Shown one piece after another: positions 1-5,485 of a stretch of DNA of 8,463 nucleotides (the stretch's first letter is position 1; every line of letters begins with the position of its first letter). Location of the stretch: the NCBI GenBank assembly GCA_964502775.1, contig CAZCYE010000072.1, positions 1 to 8,463 of the forward strand, in the 5' to 3' direction. The translations under genes and the position numbers were made by a program. This DNA is from CAZCYE01 sp964502775 (lineage in GTDB: Bacteria; Actinomycetota; Acidimicrobiia; IMCC26256; PALSA-555). The notes below the pieces were generated by a model. That model worked only from the letters and a program-made list of their open reading frames with translations, made no database searches and was not told the DNA's origin.

Positions 1-50
1 GCAGTGGACTTCTAATCCGCCGGTCGGGGGTTCGAATCCCTCCGGGCGCG
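1..50 (+). tRNA. tRNA-Arg(TCT), 5' end cut by window edge
   Basis: This is the 3' two thirds of a tRNA decoding AGA. The anticodon stem pairs 4-8 with 16-20 around a 7-nt loop (9-15), with anticodon TCT at 11-13. The T stem pairs 26-30 with 38-42 around the loop TTCGAAT. The 3' acceptor strand is 43-49 and the discriminator is G50. No CCA is encoded, since CCG follows. The D arm and 5' acceptor strand lie upstream of the window. Confidence 0.9.
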
Positions 51-72
51 CCGCTTCTCACCCAGCTGCGAT

Positions 73-828
73 TCATTCGCACTTCGTGAACCCCTCGTCG
101 TCACTCAGCTTGTAGATCGAGACTTGAATTAACAGGAGCCCTCGATTCAGAGTCGAGAGCACGAGAGAATCGGTGGGTGAAGACCAACTCAGCAAAAGCT
201 CTCGTCGACCCTGCTGCCAGACGAAGGTCTTGCCCTCGCCGTCCAAGCCCTCCTCCCTCATGCTGCACCAAGACCAGTTTCGCCACGGCTGACCGGCCTG
301 CACATGCGTCGCGTAGAAACGCGTGAGGTCTTCGAGGGTTGCATCTTGCCTGAGTACGTAAGCAGTCCGGAATTCTCGTCCTCCAAGGATGGGATCTTCG
401 TTGAGAACCGCCCCTTCCGGCAGCGGGAAATCGGCGAGGAGATCACGCTGGGGATGGGCGGGAAAATGCTTCGTCACGGGGCATAGGTACTTGAACGCGG
501 CCTCGCTCAAGGCCGTGTACGTCTGTAACTCAGAACGTTCCTCTCGGGGCAGTTCGTCGCGAAACTGCACGATCTCATCGTTGAACCAGTGCTCGTTGCG
601 CACGTCGATGTTGGAGATCGGCTCGGGGGCGCACGTAGCCTCTCGTCCGAACTTGAGCGCGAAGTTCCGGGTGAAGCCGGGTGTCCCGGACGGTGCATGA
701 GCCGTCACGTACGCCCAAAAGCGACCCTCGCCCGTTGTCGAAGCCAGGACGGGCCAGGACAACAGCGCCACGGTCGCGACAAGCATGGCGACCAGCCAGG
801 ACATCCTCGGGTCCCGGCTCCTGGACAC
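73..828 (-). CDS. Exported protein with four cysteines, function unknown (possibly DUF732-like N-terminal part)
   Basis: I do not recognise this 251-aa protein with confidence. Residues 1-9 are Arg-rich, 10-29 form a hydrophobic stretch, and PVLA-ST near residue 29 suggests a signal peptidase I site, so it is probably exported or N-terminally anchored. The mature part has four cysteines (66, 116, 188, 250), enough for two disulfides. Residues 50-120 loosely resemble small secreted DUF732 proteins of actinobacteria: a helical stretch with one Cys mid-way and one near YLCP at the end. Residues 129-185 (FPLPEGA, then an FYATHVQAG stretch) resemble a domain seen in many predicted lipoproteins. 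Both likenesses are by eye. The start is GTG at 828, which keeps the basic n-region but lacks a clear RBS. ATG at 804 has AGGAG 13 nt upstream but would lose the positive charges. Hand-counted G+C is 52-60% in three 60-nt blocks, against 75% in the dehydrogenase gene. It runs toward tRNA-Arg and is divergent from the PDZ gene. Confidence 0.7.
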   Translation of the reverse strand: MSRSRDPRMSWLVAMLVATVALLSWPVLASTTGEGRFWAYVTAHAPSGTPGFTRNFALKFGREATCAPEPISNIDVRNEHWFNDEIVQFRDELPREERSELQTYTALSEAAFKYLCPVTKHFPAHPQRDLLADFPLPEGAVLNEDPILGGREFRTAYVLRQDATLEDLTRFYATHVQAGQPWRNWSWCSMREEGLDGEGKTFVWQQGRRELLLSWSSPTDSLVLSTLNRGLLLIQVSIYKLSDDEGFTKCE

Positions 829-876
829 CAGTAGATGCTACGGCACAGCCGGTTGGCCGCATCTGGTCCGGAGCAG

Positions 877-895
877 CTCTCAGGATCCTCTCAGG
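877..895. repeat. 8-bp direct repeat, possible operator
   Basis: CTCTCAGG occurs at 877-884 and again at 888-895, so the two copies start 11 bp apart and lie on the same DNA face. The pair sits in the 125-bp region between the divergent exported-protein and PDZ genes. Tandem half-sites with 11-bp spacing are the usual layout for OmpR/PhoB-family response regulators. An operator role is inference only. No convincing -35/-10 pair was seen on either strand of 829-953. Confidence 0.3.
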
Positions 896-953
896 GCGCG
901 TCGCGGACGATGGTGTCTCCAATTCGAGACCTCGCCGGCACGGAGGACCCCAC

Positions 954-1610
954 ATGAGCGACGAAGCGAAGGGCGACGCGCCCGAGGAGACCAGCCCGGG
1001 CACGAGTGCCGGCAAAGCCGACGACGTCGACAATGAGCCGACGGTCGAGGTCCCCAAAGCCGACGCGGCCTCCGGCGGCTCCCGTCACATCACGCTGTCG
1101 ATGTCGCCACTCGTGGCCGGTGTGCTCGCGGCAGTGCTCCTGCTCGGTGCAGGTTTCGCGATCGGGTGGGTCAGCGCTCCGAGTGACGACCGAGCCGACG
1201 TCCTCCCCCGCCTCCAGCAGCGCCTTGAGAATCGTCTTCCCGATCGACCCGATCGCCCCGGCCCGCCCAACCTCCCCGAGCGTCGAGGCATCGTGCCCGC
1301 GCCCGATCCCGACGACCAGCAGGACCAAAGCTTTCTCGGGGTGTCGGTTGCGGACGCGGGTGACGACGCCGGCGCACAGGTGCAAGCGGTGGTCCCCGAC
1401 AGCCCGGCCGACGACGCGGGTCTCGAGCCTGGCGACGTGATCACCGCGGTCGACGGGGACGACGTGTCGAGCGCCGAGGCACTCGTCCGGATCATCCGAA
1501 CCGGCGACGCGGGCGACGAGATCACCCTCACCTATCGCCGCGGCGGGAGCACCCACACCGTGGACATCGAGCTCGGGGCGCGCCAGGCCTCGGTGAACCC
1601 CGGTAACTGA
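954..1610 (+). CDS. Membrane-anchored single-PDZ-domain protein
   Basis: This 218-aa protein starts at ATG 954, preceded by a strong RBS (GGAGG at 942-946, 7-nt spacer). The open frame continues upstream but has no better start. The layout is an acidic, low-complexity cytoplasmic tail (1-42), one transmembrane helix (about 51-73), a Pro/Asp/Arg-rich linker (about 75-125) with a short amphipathic stretch at 84-96, and a PDZ domain (about 126-210). The PDZ part shows the carboxylate-binding loop FLGV (127-130) and the GLEPGDVITAVDG turn (156-168) typical of HtrA/DegP PDZ domains. The topology matches actinobacterial HtrA proteases (N-in, PDZ outside), but the trypsin-like catalytic domain is absent. 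It may therefore be an adaptor that binds C-termini of extracytoplasmic proteins. That role is inferred; the domain call is solid. Confidence 0.85.
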   Translation: MSDEAKGDAPEETSPGTSAGKADDVDNEPTVEVPKADAASGGSRHITLSMSPLVAGVLAAVLLLGAGFAIGWVSAPSDDRADVLPRLQQRLENRLPDRPDRPGPPNLPERRGIVPAPDPDDQQDQSFLGVSVADAGDDAGAQVQAVVPDSPADDAGLEPGDVITAVDGDDVSSAEALVRIIRTGDAGDEITLTYRRGGSTHTVDIELGARQASVNPGN

Positions 1611-1619
1611 ACCCTGCCC

Positions 1620-1656
1620 GCCGGTACCGGCCGTCCACCAGGTGCCGGCGAGCACC
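1620..1656. other. Palindrome plus short hairpin downstream of the PDZ gene
   Basis: A perfect 12-bp palindrome, GCCGGTACCGGC, lies at 1620-1631, ten bases after the PDZ stop codon. It is followed by a small hairpin with stem GGTGC (1641-1645) and GCACC (1652-1656) around a 6-nt loop. No T-run follows, so this is not a textbook intrinsic terminator. It may weakly terminate or protect the PDZ transcript. The rest of 1611-1755 shows nothing clear apart from a possible -10 (TAGATT, 1683-1688) without a matching -35. Confidence 0.25.
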
Positions 1657-1755
1657 ACGTCCCGAGGGGTGGAGGTCGCCGGTAGATTTCGGTCCGCGGT
1701 TCGGCATCTCCACGTCCGCAGGAGGTGGCCGACGCCCGGTGAGTGAGGGGACCAG

Positions 1756-2613
1756 GTGGTCGAGCGGGTCGGGGTCGTGGGCTGCGGCCTCATGGGCTCG
1801 GGCATCGCCGAGGTGTGCGCTCGGGCGGGGCTCCCGGTCACGGTCCACGAGGTCGACGAGGCGGCGCGCGACACGGGCCGGGCCCGTGTCGGGCAGTCGC
1901 TCGATCGGGCCGTCCGGGCGGGCACGCTGGATGCCGATGCCCGCGCCGAGGCCTGGGCTCGACTCGCGTTCACGACCGTGGTGGACGACCTGGCCCCCTG
2001 CGACCTCGTGATCGAAGCGGTCGTCGAGGACGAGGCGACCAAGCGAGCCGTGTTCGCCGAGCTGGACCGGGTCGTCACGTTGCCCGGCGCGCTCCTGGCA
2101 TCCAACACGTCCGCGATCCCGATCATGCGCCTGGCCACCGCGACCCGCCGCCCCGGCTCGGTGCTCGGCATGCACTTCTTCAACCCGGTGCCCGTGCTCC
2201 GCCTCGTGGAGCTGGTGCCCTGCGCGTTGACGAGCCCTGAGACGCTGGCCCGGGCGCGCGCCTTCGCGGTGGAGCAACTGGGCAAGAAGGTGATCGAGTG
2301 CACTGACCGCGCCGGATTTGTGGTCAACGCGCTGCTGATTCCCTACCTGCTGAGCGCGATCCGCATGCTCGAAGCCGGCGTGGCCTGCGCCGAGGACATC
2401 GACATCGGGATGGTCGAGGGGTGCGCGCACCCGATGGGTCCGCTGGCGCTGATCGACCTGATCGGCCTCGACACCACGAAGGCGATCGCCGACACGCTCT
2501 ACGCCGAGTACGGGGAGCCCGCTTATGCACCTCCCCCGCTGCTCGCGCGCATGGTCGATGAGCATCGCCTCGGCCGCAAGACCGGGCGCGGCTTCTACAC
2601 CTATGACCGCTGA
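1756..2613 (+). CDS. hbd: 3-hydroxybutyryl-CoA dehydrogenase (3-hydroxyacyl-CoA dehydrogenase family)
   Basis: This 285-aa cytoplasmic enzyme should interconvert (S)-3-hydroxyacyl-CoA, probably 3-hydroxybutyryl-CoA, and the 3-oxoacyl-CoA using NAD(P). The N-terminal Rossmann domain carries GCGLMG (9-14). The active-site elements are visible: SNTSAIPI (116-123), the catalytic His in GMHFFNPVP (H140), E152 in VELV, and Asn191 after RAGFVV. The C-terminal 3HCDH domain ends in the family signature GRKTGRGFYTYD (273-284). The length is typical of stand-alone Hbd/FadB2/PaaH enzymes rather than multifunctional FadB. It starts at GTG 1756, five bases after GAGGGG (1745-1750). No other beta-oxidation gene is in the window, so the pathway (fatty acid, butyrate/PHB or phenylacetate degradation) cannot be fixed. 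The gene symbol fadB2 or paaH would fit equally well. Confidence 0.93.
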   Translation: MVERVGVVGCGLMGSGIAEVCARAGLPVTVHEVDEAARDTGRARVGQSLDRAVRAGTLDADARAEAWARLAFTTVVDDLAPCDLVIEAVVEDEATKRAVFAELDRVVTLPGALLASNTSAIPIMRLATATRRPGSVLGMHFFNPVPVLRLVELVPCALTSPETLARARAFAVEQLGKKVIECTDRAGFVVNALLIPYLLSAIRMLEAGVACAEDIDIGMVEGCAHPMGPLALIDLIGLDTTKAIADTLYAEYGEPAYAPPPLLARMVDEHRLGRKTGRGFYTYDR

Positions 2614-2638
2614 GAAGACCGGGAGGCACTGGTACCCT
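2610..2638 (+). promoter_or_regulatory. Putative promoter of tRNA-His
   Basis: A -35-like CTGAGA (2610-2615) and a -10-like TACCCT (2633-2638, the TAnnnT pattern) are separated by 17 bp. A start about 7 nt downstream would begin just before the tRNA. The -35 overlaps the dehydrogenase stop codon. The match to consensus is partial. Confidence 0.35.
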
Positions 2639-2649
2639 GATTGCTCCAC

Positions 2650-2727
2650 GGTGGCCGTAGCTCAGTTGGCGAGAGCGCCGGGTTGTGGTCCCGGAGGTCG
2701 GGGGTTCGAAACCCCTCGGTCACCCCA
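2650..2727 (+). tRNA. tRNA-His(GTG)
   Basis: All four arms fold. The acceptor pairs 2651-2657 with 2717-2723. The D stem is GCTC/GAGC. The anticodon stem pairs 2678-2682 with 2690-2694, with GTG at 2685-2687. The T stem pairs 2700-2704 with 2712-2716. The histidine-specific features are present: an encoded G at the -1 position (2650) opposite the discriminator C2724, as histidyl-tRNA synthetase requires. CCA is encoded at 2725-2727, unlike the other three tRNAs here. The convergent nucleoside hydrolase gene overlaps the last 8 bases. Confidence 0.96.
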
Positions 2728-3520
2728 CCGCCGGGGCTGCGTCGCGGGGTGCAGGCCCACGGCTCTCGAGCAGCGTCAGCACACGATCGATCGCGGCGCG
2801 TCCGTCGACGCGCACCGCCACCCGGCACAACCGGCCGGGCCCGGTCACCACCCGCCCGTCGGGATCAACCGTGATCCGGACCTCTTCGAAGGTCACGATC
2901 GCCGGCTCGACCAGGCCCAGCAGCGCGAGCGGGTCGTGCAGGCACAGCTGGGCATCGGCGCCGCGCAGGCCGAGCGCGCGCAGCATGGCGCAGTGGCGCT
3001 CCACGGGCTCGGCGAGCGTCGGAACGGCGCACACGAGACGCTCGTGGTCGGCGGTTCCGAGACGCATCGCGGCCGTCACATCGAGCGGCACCAGCACGAG
3101 CGGCACGTCGGCATCGACGACTGCGGCCGCGGCGCTCGGATCCGCGCCGAAGTTGTGCTCGACGGTCTGCTCGGCGCCGCGATGGCGCACCGGTGCGAGT
3201 GTGCCGCCCATCACGGTGACCGGCGGCGGACGGATGCCTCGCTCGGACCACGCCCCCAGCCACGCCGCGACGTTGGTGAGTGGTCCGAGGCCGAGGATGG
3301 CGTCAGGCTCGGCCGCCCTCACGACGTCAGCGAGGCCCGGGGCGTCGCCCCGGTGCACCGCCACACCGGTGAGCGAGCGCGCGGCGAGCACGCGCCGATC
3401 ATGATCGCCGCCGACCGTGCTGACGCCGACCAGGTCGACCTCGGGGTGCGCCGCGGCCAGCGCGAGCGCGACCGCATCGTCGGGGTTGTCGCCCACATCG
3501 GTGTCGATCCACACGCGCAT
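2720..3520 (-). CDS. Inosine/uridine-preferring nucleoside hydrolase family protein
   Basis: This 266-aa protein probably hydrolyses the N-glycosidic bond of ribonucleosides, releasing ribose and base for salvage. The calcium- and ribose-binding motif is at the N-terminus (IDTDVGDNPDDAVAL, 5-19), in the longer-loop version of the family. Further family signatures are LGLGPLTNVA (76-85), VMGG (103-106), EHNFGADPSAA (121-131, with the ribose-contacting Asn123), PLDVT (145-149) and the metal/catalytic LHDPLAL (204-210). Substrate preference cannot be read from the sequence. ATG 3520 is the chosen start because the family motif begins a few residues later; the frame stays open to 3601 inside the upstream gene. 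GAGGG lies 11 nt upstream. The SDR gene ends only 7 nt before it, so the two are probably co-transcribed. Its TGA stop (2722-2720) falls inside the opposite-strand tRNA-His gene. Confidence 0.88.
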   Translation of the reverse strand: MRVWIDTDVGDNPDDAVALALAAAHPEVDLVGVSTVGGDHDRRVLAARSLTGVAVHRGDAPGLADVVRAAEPDAILGLGPLTNVAAWLGAWSERGIRPPPVTVMGGTLAPVRHRGAEQTVEHNFGADPSAAAAVVDADVPLVLVPLDVTAAMRLGTADHERLVCAVPTLAEPVERHCAMLRALGLRGADAQLCLHDPLALLGLVEPAIVTFEEVRITVDPDGRVVTGPGRLCRVAVRVDGRAAIDRVLTLLESRGPAPRDAAPAVG

Positions 3521-3527
3521 CGGCGAC

Positions 3528-4451
3528 TCAGCCCTCGGGCGTGGCTCCCAACGCCGAGCGCAGCGCCGGCTCGAGCGTCGGGTGCTCGAACACGAACCCA
3601 CTCGCCGACAGCGCCTCGGGTACCGCGCGCTGGCTGGCCAGCAGCAGGCCCTCGACGAGCTCCCGCCCGTAACGGGCCCGCAACGCCGTGAGTGGGGTGG
3701 GGATCAACGAAGGACGGCGGAGCACGCGCGCCAGCGTGTGGGTGAACTCGGCGTTGGTGACCGGCTCCGGCGCCGTGAGGTTCACCGAGCCGGCCAGCGC
3801 GGGCGTGACCAGCGCGTGCTCGAGGGCCCGGACCTGGTCGGTGAGCGCGATCCAGCTCATGTGCTGGGTCCCCGCGCCGAGACGGCCGCCGACGCCCAGC
3901 CGGAACGGGAGCGCCAGCCGTCCGAGGATCCCGCCACCGGGTCCGAGCACCACGCCGGTGCGAGCGTGCACCACCCGGATTCCGGCGTCCTCGGCCATCC
4001 GGGTGGAGGCCTCCCAATCCATGCAGACCCCCGCGAGGAAGTCGTCGCCCGGCGCGCTGACCTCGGTGAGCCGCTCGTCGCCCCGGTTGCCGTAGATCCC
4101 GACCGCCGAGGCCGAGACCATCACGGCCGGCCGGCGCTCGAGGGCGGCGAGGGTGCGGGCCACCAGGCGCGTGCCGCGGGTGCGGCTGTCTCGGATCACC
4201 CGCTTGCGGGCGGCGGTCCAGCGGCGGTCGCCGATCCCGGCCCCGGCCAGGTGCACGACGGCATCGATCCCTTCCAGCGAGGCCGCGTCGATCGAGCCGG
4301 CATCGGGATCCCAGGCGATGCCGTCCGCGCCCTTGGGTACGCGCGTGCGGTAGGCGATCACGGGTCGATGCCCCGCGGCCCGCAGGCTCGTGACGAGCGC
4401 GGTGCCGATGAATCCACTCGCGCCGGTGACCAGCACGTCCACGGTCGCCAT
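3528..4451 (-). CDS. TIGR01777 family atypical SDR (YfcH-like epimerase family protein)
   Basis: This 307-aa protein has an N-terminal NAD(P)-binding Rossmann fold with TGASGFIG (9-16). It shows the family blocks VVHLAGAGIGDRRW (65-78) and SASAVGIYGNRGD (113-125), and a C-terminal DUF1731-type segment (about 255-303, with PTPLTALRARYG and ASQRAVPEAL). In the position of the SDR catalytic YxxxK, Tyr120 is present but the Lys is replaced by Gly124, as is usual for this YfcH-like subgroup of atypical SDRs. The family is conserved, but its substrate is not established to my knowledge. ATG 4451 is chosen for the GAGGG five bases upstream and because the Rossmann strand starts at residue 4. It is the first gene of a probable two-gene unit with the nucleoside hydrolase, and is divergent from tRNA-Lys. 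Confidence 0.9.
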   Translation of the reverse strand: MATVDVLVTGASGFIGTALVTSLRAAGHRPVIAYRTRVPKGADGIAWDPDAGSIDAASLEGIDAVVHLAGAGIGDRRWTAARKRVIRDSRTRGTRLVARTLAALERRPAVMVSASAVGIYGNRGDERLTEVSAPGDDFLAGVCMDWEASTRMAEDAGIRVVHARTGVVLGPGGGILGRLALPFRLGVGGRLGAGTQHMSWIALTDQVRALEHALVTPALAGSVNLTAPEPVTNAEFTHTLARVLRRPSLIPTPLTALRARYGRELVEGLLLASQRAVPEALSASGFVFEHPTLEPALRSALGATPEG

Positions 4452-4561
4452 CCTCTCCCTCGAGCACGCTACGCCGCAGCACCGCGTCGCGCCGTGGGCA
4501 CCACCGAACGTCGGCACATCCAGTCCGCCCATTCCCAACCGAGCGGGGTGAACCTGACGAT

Positions 4562-4567
4562 TACGAT
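4562..4567 (+). promoter_or_regulatory. Putative -10 element of tRNA-Lys
   Basis: TACGAT at 4562-4567 fits an actinobacterial -10 (TAnnnT) and lies 9 nt before the mature tRNA 5' end. No clear -35 was seen 16-18 bp upstream. The 125-bp region 4452-4576 separates tRNA-Lys from the divergent SDR gene and otherwise shows only the SDR ribosome-binding site. Confidence 0.3.
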
Positions 4568-4576
4568 GCCGGTGGA

Positions 4577-4650
4577 GCGCCCCTAGCTCAACTGGTTAGA
4601 GCAAGTGACTCTTAATCACTAGGTTCAGGGTTCGAGTCCCTGGGGGCGTA
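4577..4650 (+). tRNA. tRNA-Lys(CTT)
   Basis: The acceptor pairs 4577-4583 with 4643-4649, with a terminal G-T pair. The D stem begins GCTC at 4586. The anticodon stem pairs 4604-4608 with 4616-4620 around loop CTCTTAA, giving anticodon CTT at 4611-4613. The T stem pairs 4626-4630 with 4638-4642 around TTCGAGT. The discriminator is A4650. CC then G follows, so CCA is not encoded. Confidence 0.95.
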
Positions 4651-4692
4651 CCGCACAGGGCGTACCACATCACCACGGGTCGAACGGCGTAC
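4644..4692 (+). repeat. Short repeats of the tRNA-Lys 3' end
   Basis: GGGCGTACC forms the tRNA-Lys 3' end (4644-4652) and recurs exactly at 4658-4666. A shorter copy, GGCGTAC, is at 4686-4692. These could be remnants of tRNA-targeted integration or of local duplication. With 7-9 bases each, chance remains possible. Confidence 0.4.
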
Positions 4693-4715
4693 ACCGGCCG
4701 GATCGAGCGGTAGCC

Positions 4716-4739
4716 GCGCAGAGCGGTGACCTGCTGCGC
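4716..4739. terminator. Weak hairpin between the tRNA-Lys and TY-Chap-like genes
   Basis: GCGCAG (4716-4721) can pair with CTGCGC (4734-4739) across a 12-nt loop, just past the convergent gene's stop codon. On the + strand it is followed by TGTTTA. It could end transcripts from either side, but the loop is large and the T-run poor. Confidence 0.2.
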
Positions 4740-4742
4740 TGT

Positions 4743-5249
4743 TTAGCTCGCACGCCGCTGGCGCTCGACAGGTGCTCGATTTGGCGGTCCAAGTGCCTTC
4801 CCGGCCGCGACGTGCAATCGACTGCCGGCGTGCGTCTGGTGGACTTCGGCGAGGGTGCGCACGAGGAGTTCTGCGGCGAGTGCAGCGGGATCTCGTGTGA
4901 TATCGAGCTCGCGGTACCAGTTCGGCGAACGCTCATCCGGTGAACGCCATGCGAGACCGAGGAGGGCGCGTTCCTGCTCGGCGCCGAGGCAGTGGTGCTC
5001 GCAGCAATTTGCGAGGAAGGCGTTGCTGACCGATTCGAGCCGCAGCCCGCTACCGGCTCGGATGAGTCCCTGGACGTAGCGGTGCTGTGCCGGTGCCTCG
5101 ATGACGAAAAAGCAGTTCCCGTTCTCGACGCAGTCCTCCACCAGGCTTGCAACCTCACCGATCAAGCCGGTCAACGTGGGCGCCGTGAGGCAACGGCTGC
5201 CGGGGAGTTCGCGGTCTGGGACGATGAAGGGTCTCACGTGAGCAAGCAT
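4743..5249 (-). CDS. TY-Chap-like protein (YbjN/type III chaperone-like fold), function unknown
   Basis: This predicted 168-aa soluble protein has no signal peptide or membrane segment. Residues 45-80 (CFFVIEAP, then RYVQGLIRAG and LESVSNAFL) and 94-116 (LLGLAWRSP, then PNWYRELD) fit the pattern of actinobacterial TY-Chap domains. These are predicted peptide-binding chaperones related to YbjN and type III secretion chaperones: an aromatic/hydrophobic strand, YVQ, ES/AVSN and a LGW-like P..NW block. The assignment is by pattern memory. The last 25 residues are basic and probably unstructured. The start ATG 5249 lacks a clear RBS; GTG 5237 is an alternative, also without one. G+C is lower than in the core genes (38/60 at 4981-5040, 34/60 at 5101-5160). 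The gene stands alone between tRNA-Lys and tRNA-Leu, pointing away from tRNA-Leu and toward tRNA-Lys. The 133-bp region 5250-5382 upstream shows no convincing promoter. Confidence 0.65.
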   Translation of the reverse strand: MLAHVRPFIVPDRELPGSRCLTAPTLTGLIGEVASLVEDCVENGNCFFVIEAPAQHRYVQGLIRAGSGLRLESVSNAFLANCCEHHCLGAEQERALLGLAWRSPDERSPNWYRELDITRDPAALAAELLVRTLAEVHQTHAGSRLHVAAGKALGPPNRAPVERQRRAS

Positions 5250-5382
5250 GCATTCGGGGTGTGACGTTCTCGGCCCGGTTTCTCTCGATCGCCGCGTTGG
5301 CCGCCGCCCGGGCCAGGAGTGATCGACCGGAGATGCGCCCAGCCGGTCGCTCGGCTCGGGCCGCGCGAGACTCGGGTACGGC

Positions 5383-5465
5383 GCGAGCGTGGCGGAATGG
5401 CAGACGCGTCGGGTTTAGGACCCGGTGCCCCTCGGGGCGTGGGGGTTCGACTCCCCCCGCTCGCA
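5383..5465 (+). tRNA. tRNA-Leu(TAG)
   Basis: This is a class II tRNA of 83 nt. The acceptor pairs 5383-5389 with 5458-5464. The anticodon stem pairs 5409-5413 with 5421-5425, with TAG at 5416-5418, decoding CUA and possibly other CUN codons. The long variable arm has stem GCCCC/GGGGC (5427-5431/5434-5438). The T stem pairs 5441-5445 with 5453-5457. The discriminator is A5465, as expected for leucine. CCA is not encoded. Confidence 0.96.
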
Positions 5466-5485
5466 CTCGTGTGGCGCGACGCGCG

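Noticed and set aside
681..953. N-terminal extension of the PDZ protein along its open frame
   Set aside because: It would overlap the divergent exported-protein gene. ATG 954 has a strong, well-spaced RBS, and the extension is Arg/Pro/Ser-rich low-complexity sequence.
1576..1584. Copy of the tRNA-Arg 3' end sequence GGGCGCGCC in the PDZ gene, considered as an att site
   Set aside because: It is a 9-mer made only of G and C inside a coding sequence of very high G+C and is expected by chance. The match does not extend further.
891..2327. Long open frame on the minus strand (478 codons) antisense to the PDZ and dehydrogenase genes
   Set aside because: It is low-complexity Arg/Ser/Thr/Ala-rich translation with no domain, and it mirrors two well-supported genes. 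Long spurious frames are expected at this G+C.
2525..4586. Two overlapping + strand frames (388 and 389 codons) opposite the nucleoside hydrolase and SDR genes
   Set aside because: They are antisense shadows of two clear enzyme genes and run through tRNA genes. The composition is Arg/His/Ala-rich with no motif.
5474..5484. GCGC-GAC-GCGC mini-hairpin after tRNA-Leu as a terminator
   Set aside because: A 4-bp stem with a 3-nt loop and no following T-run is not supportable.
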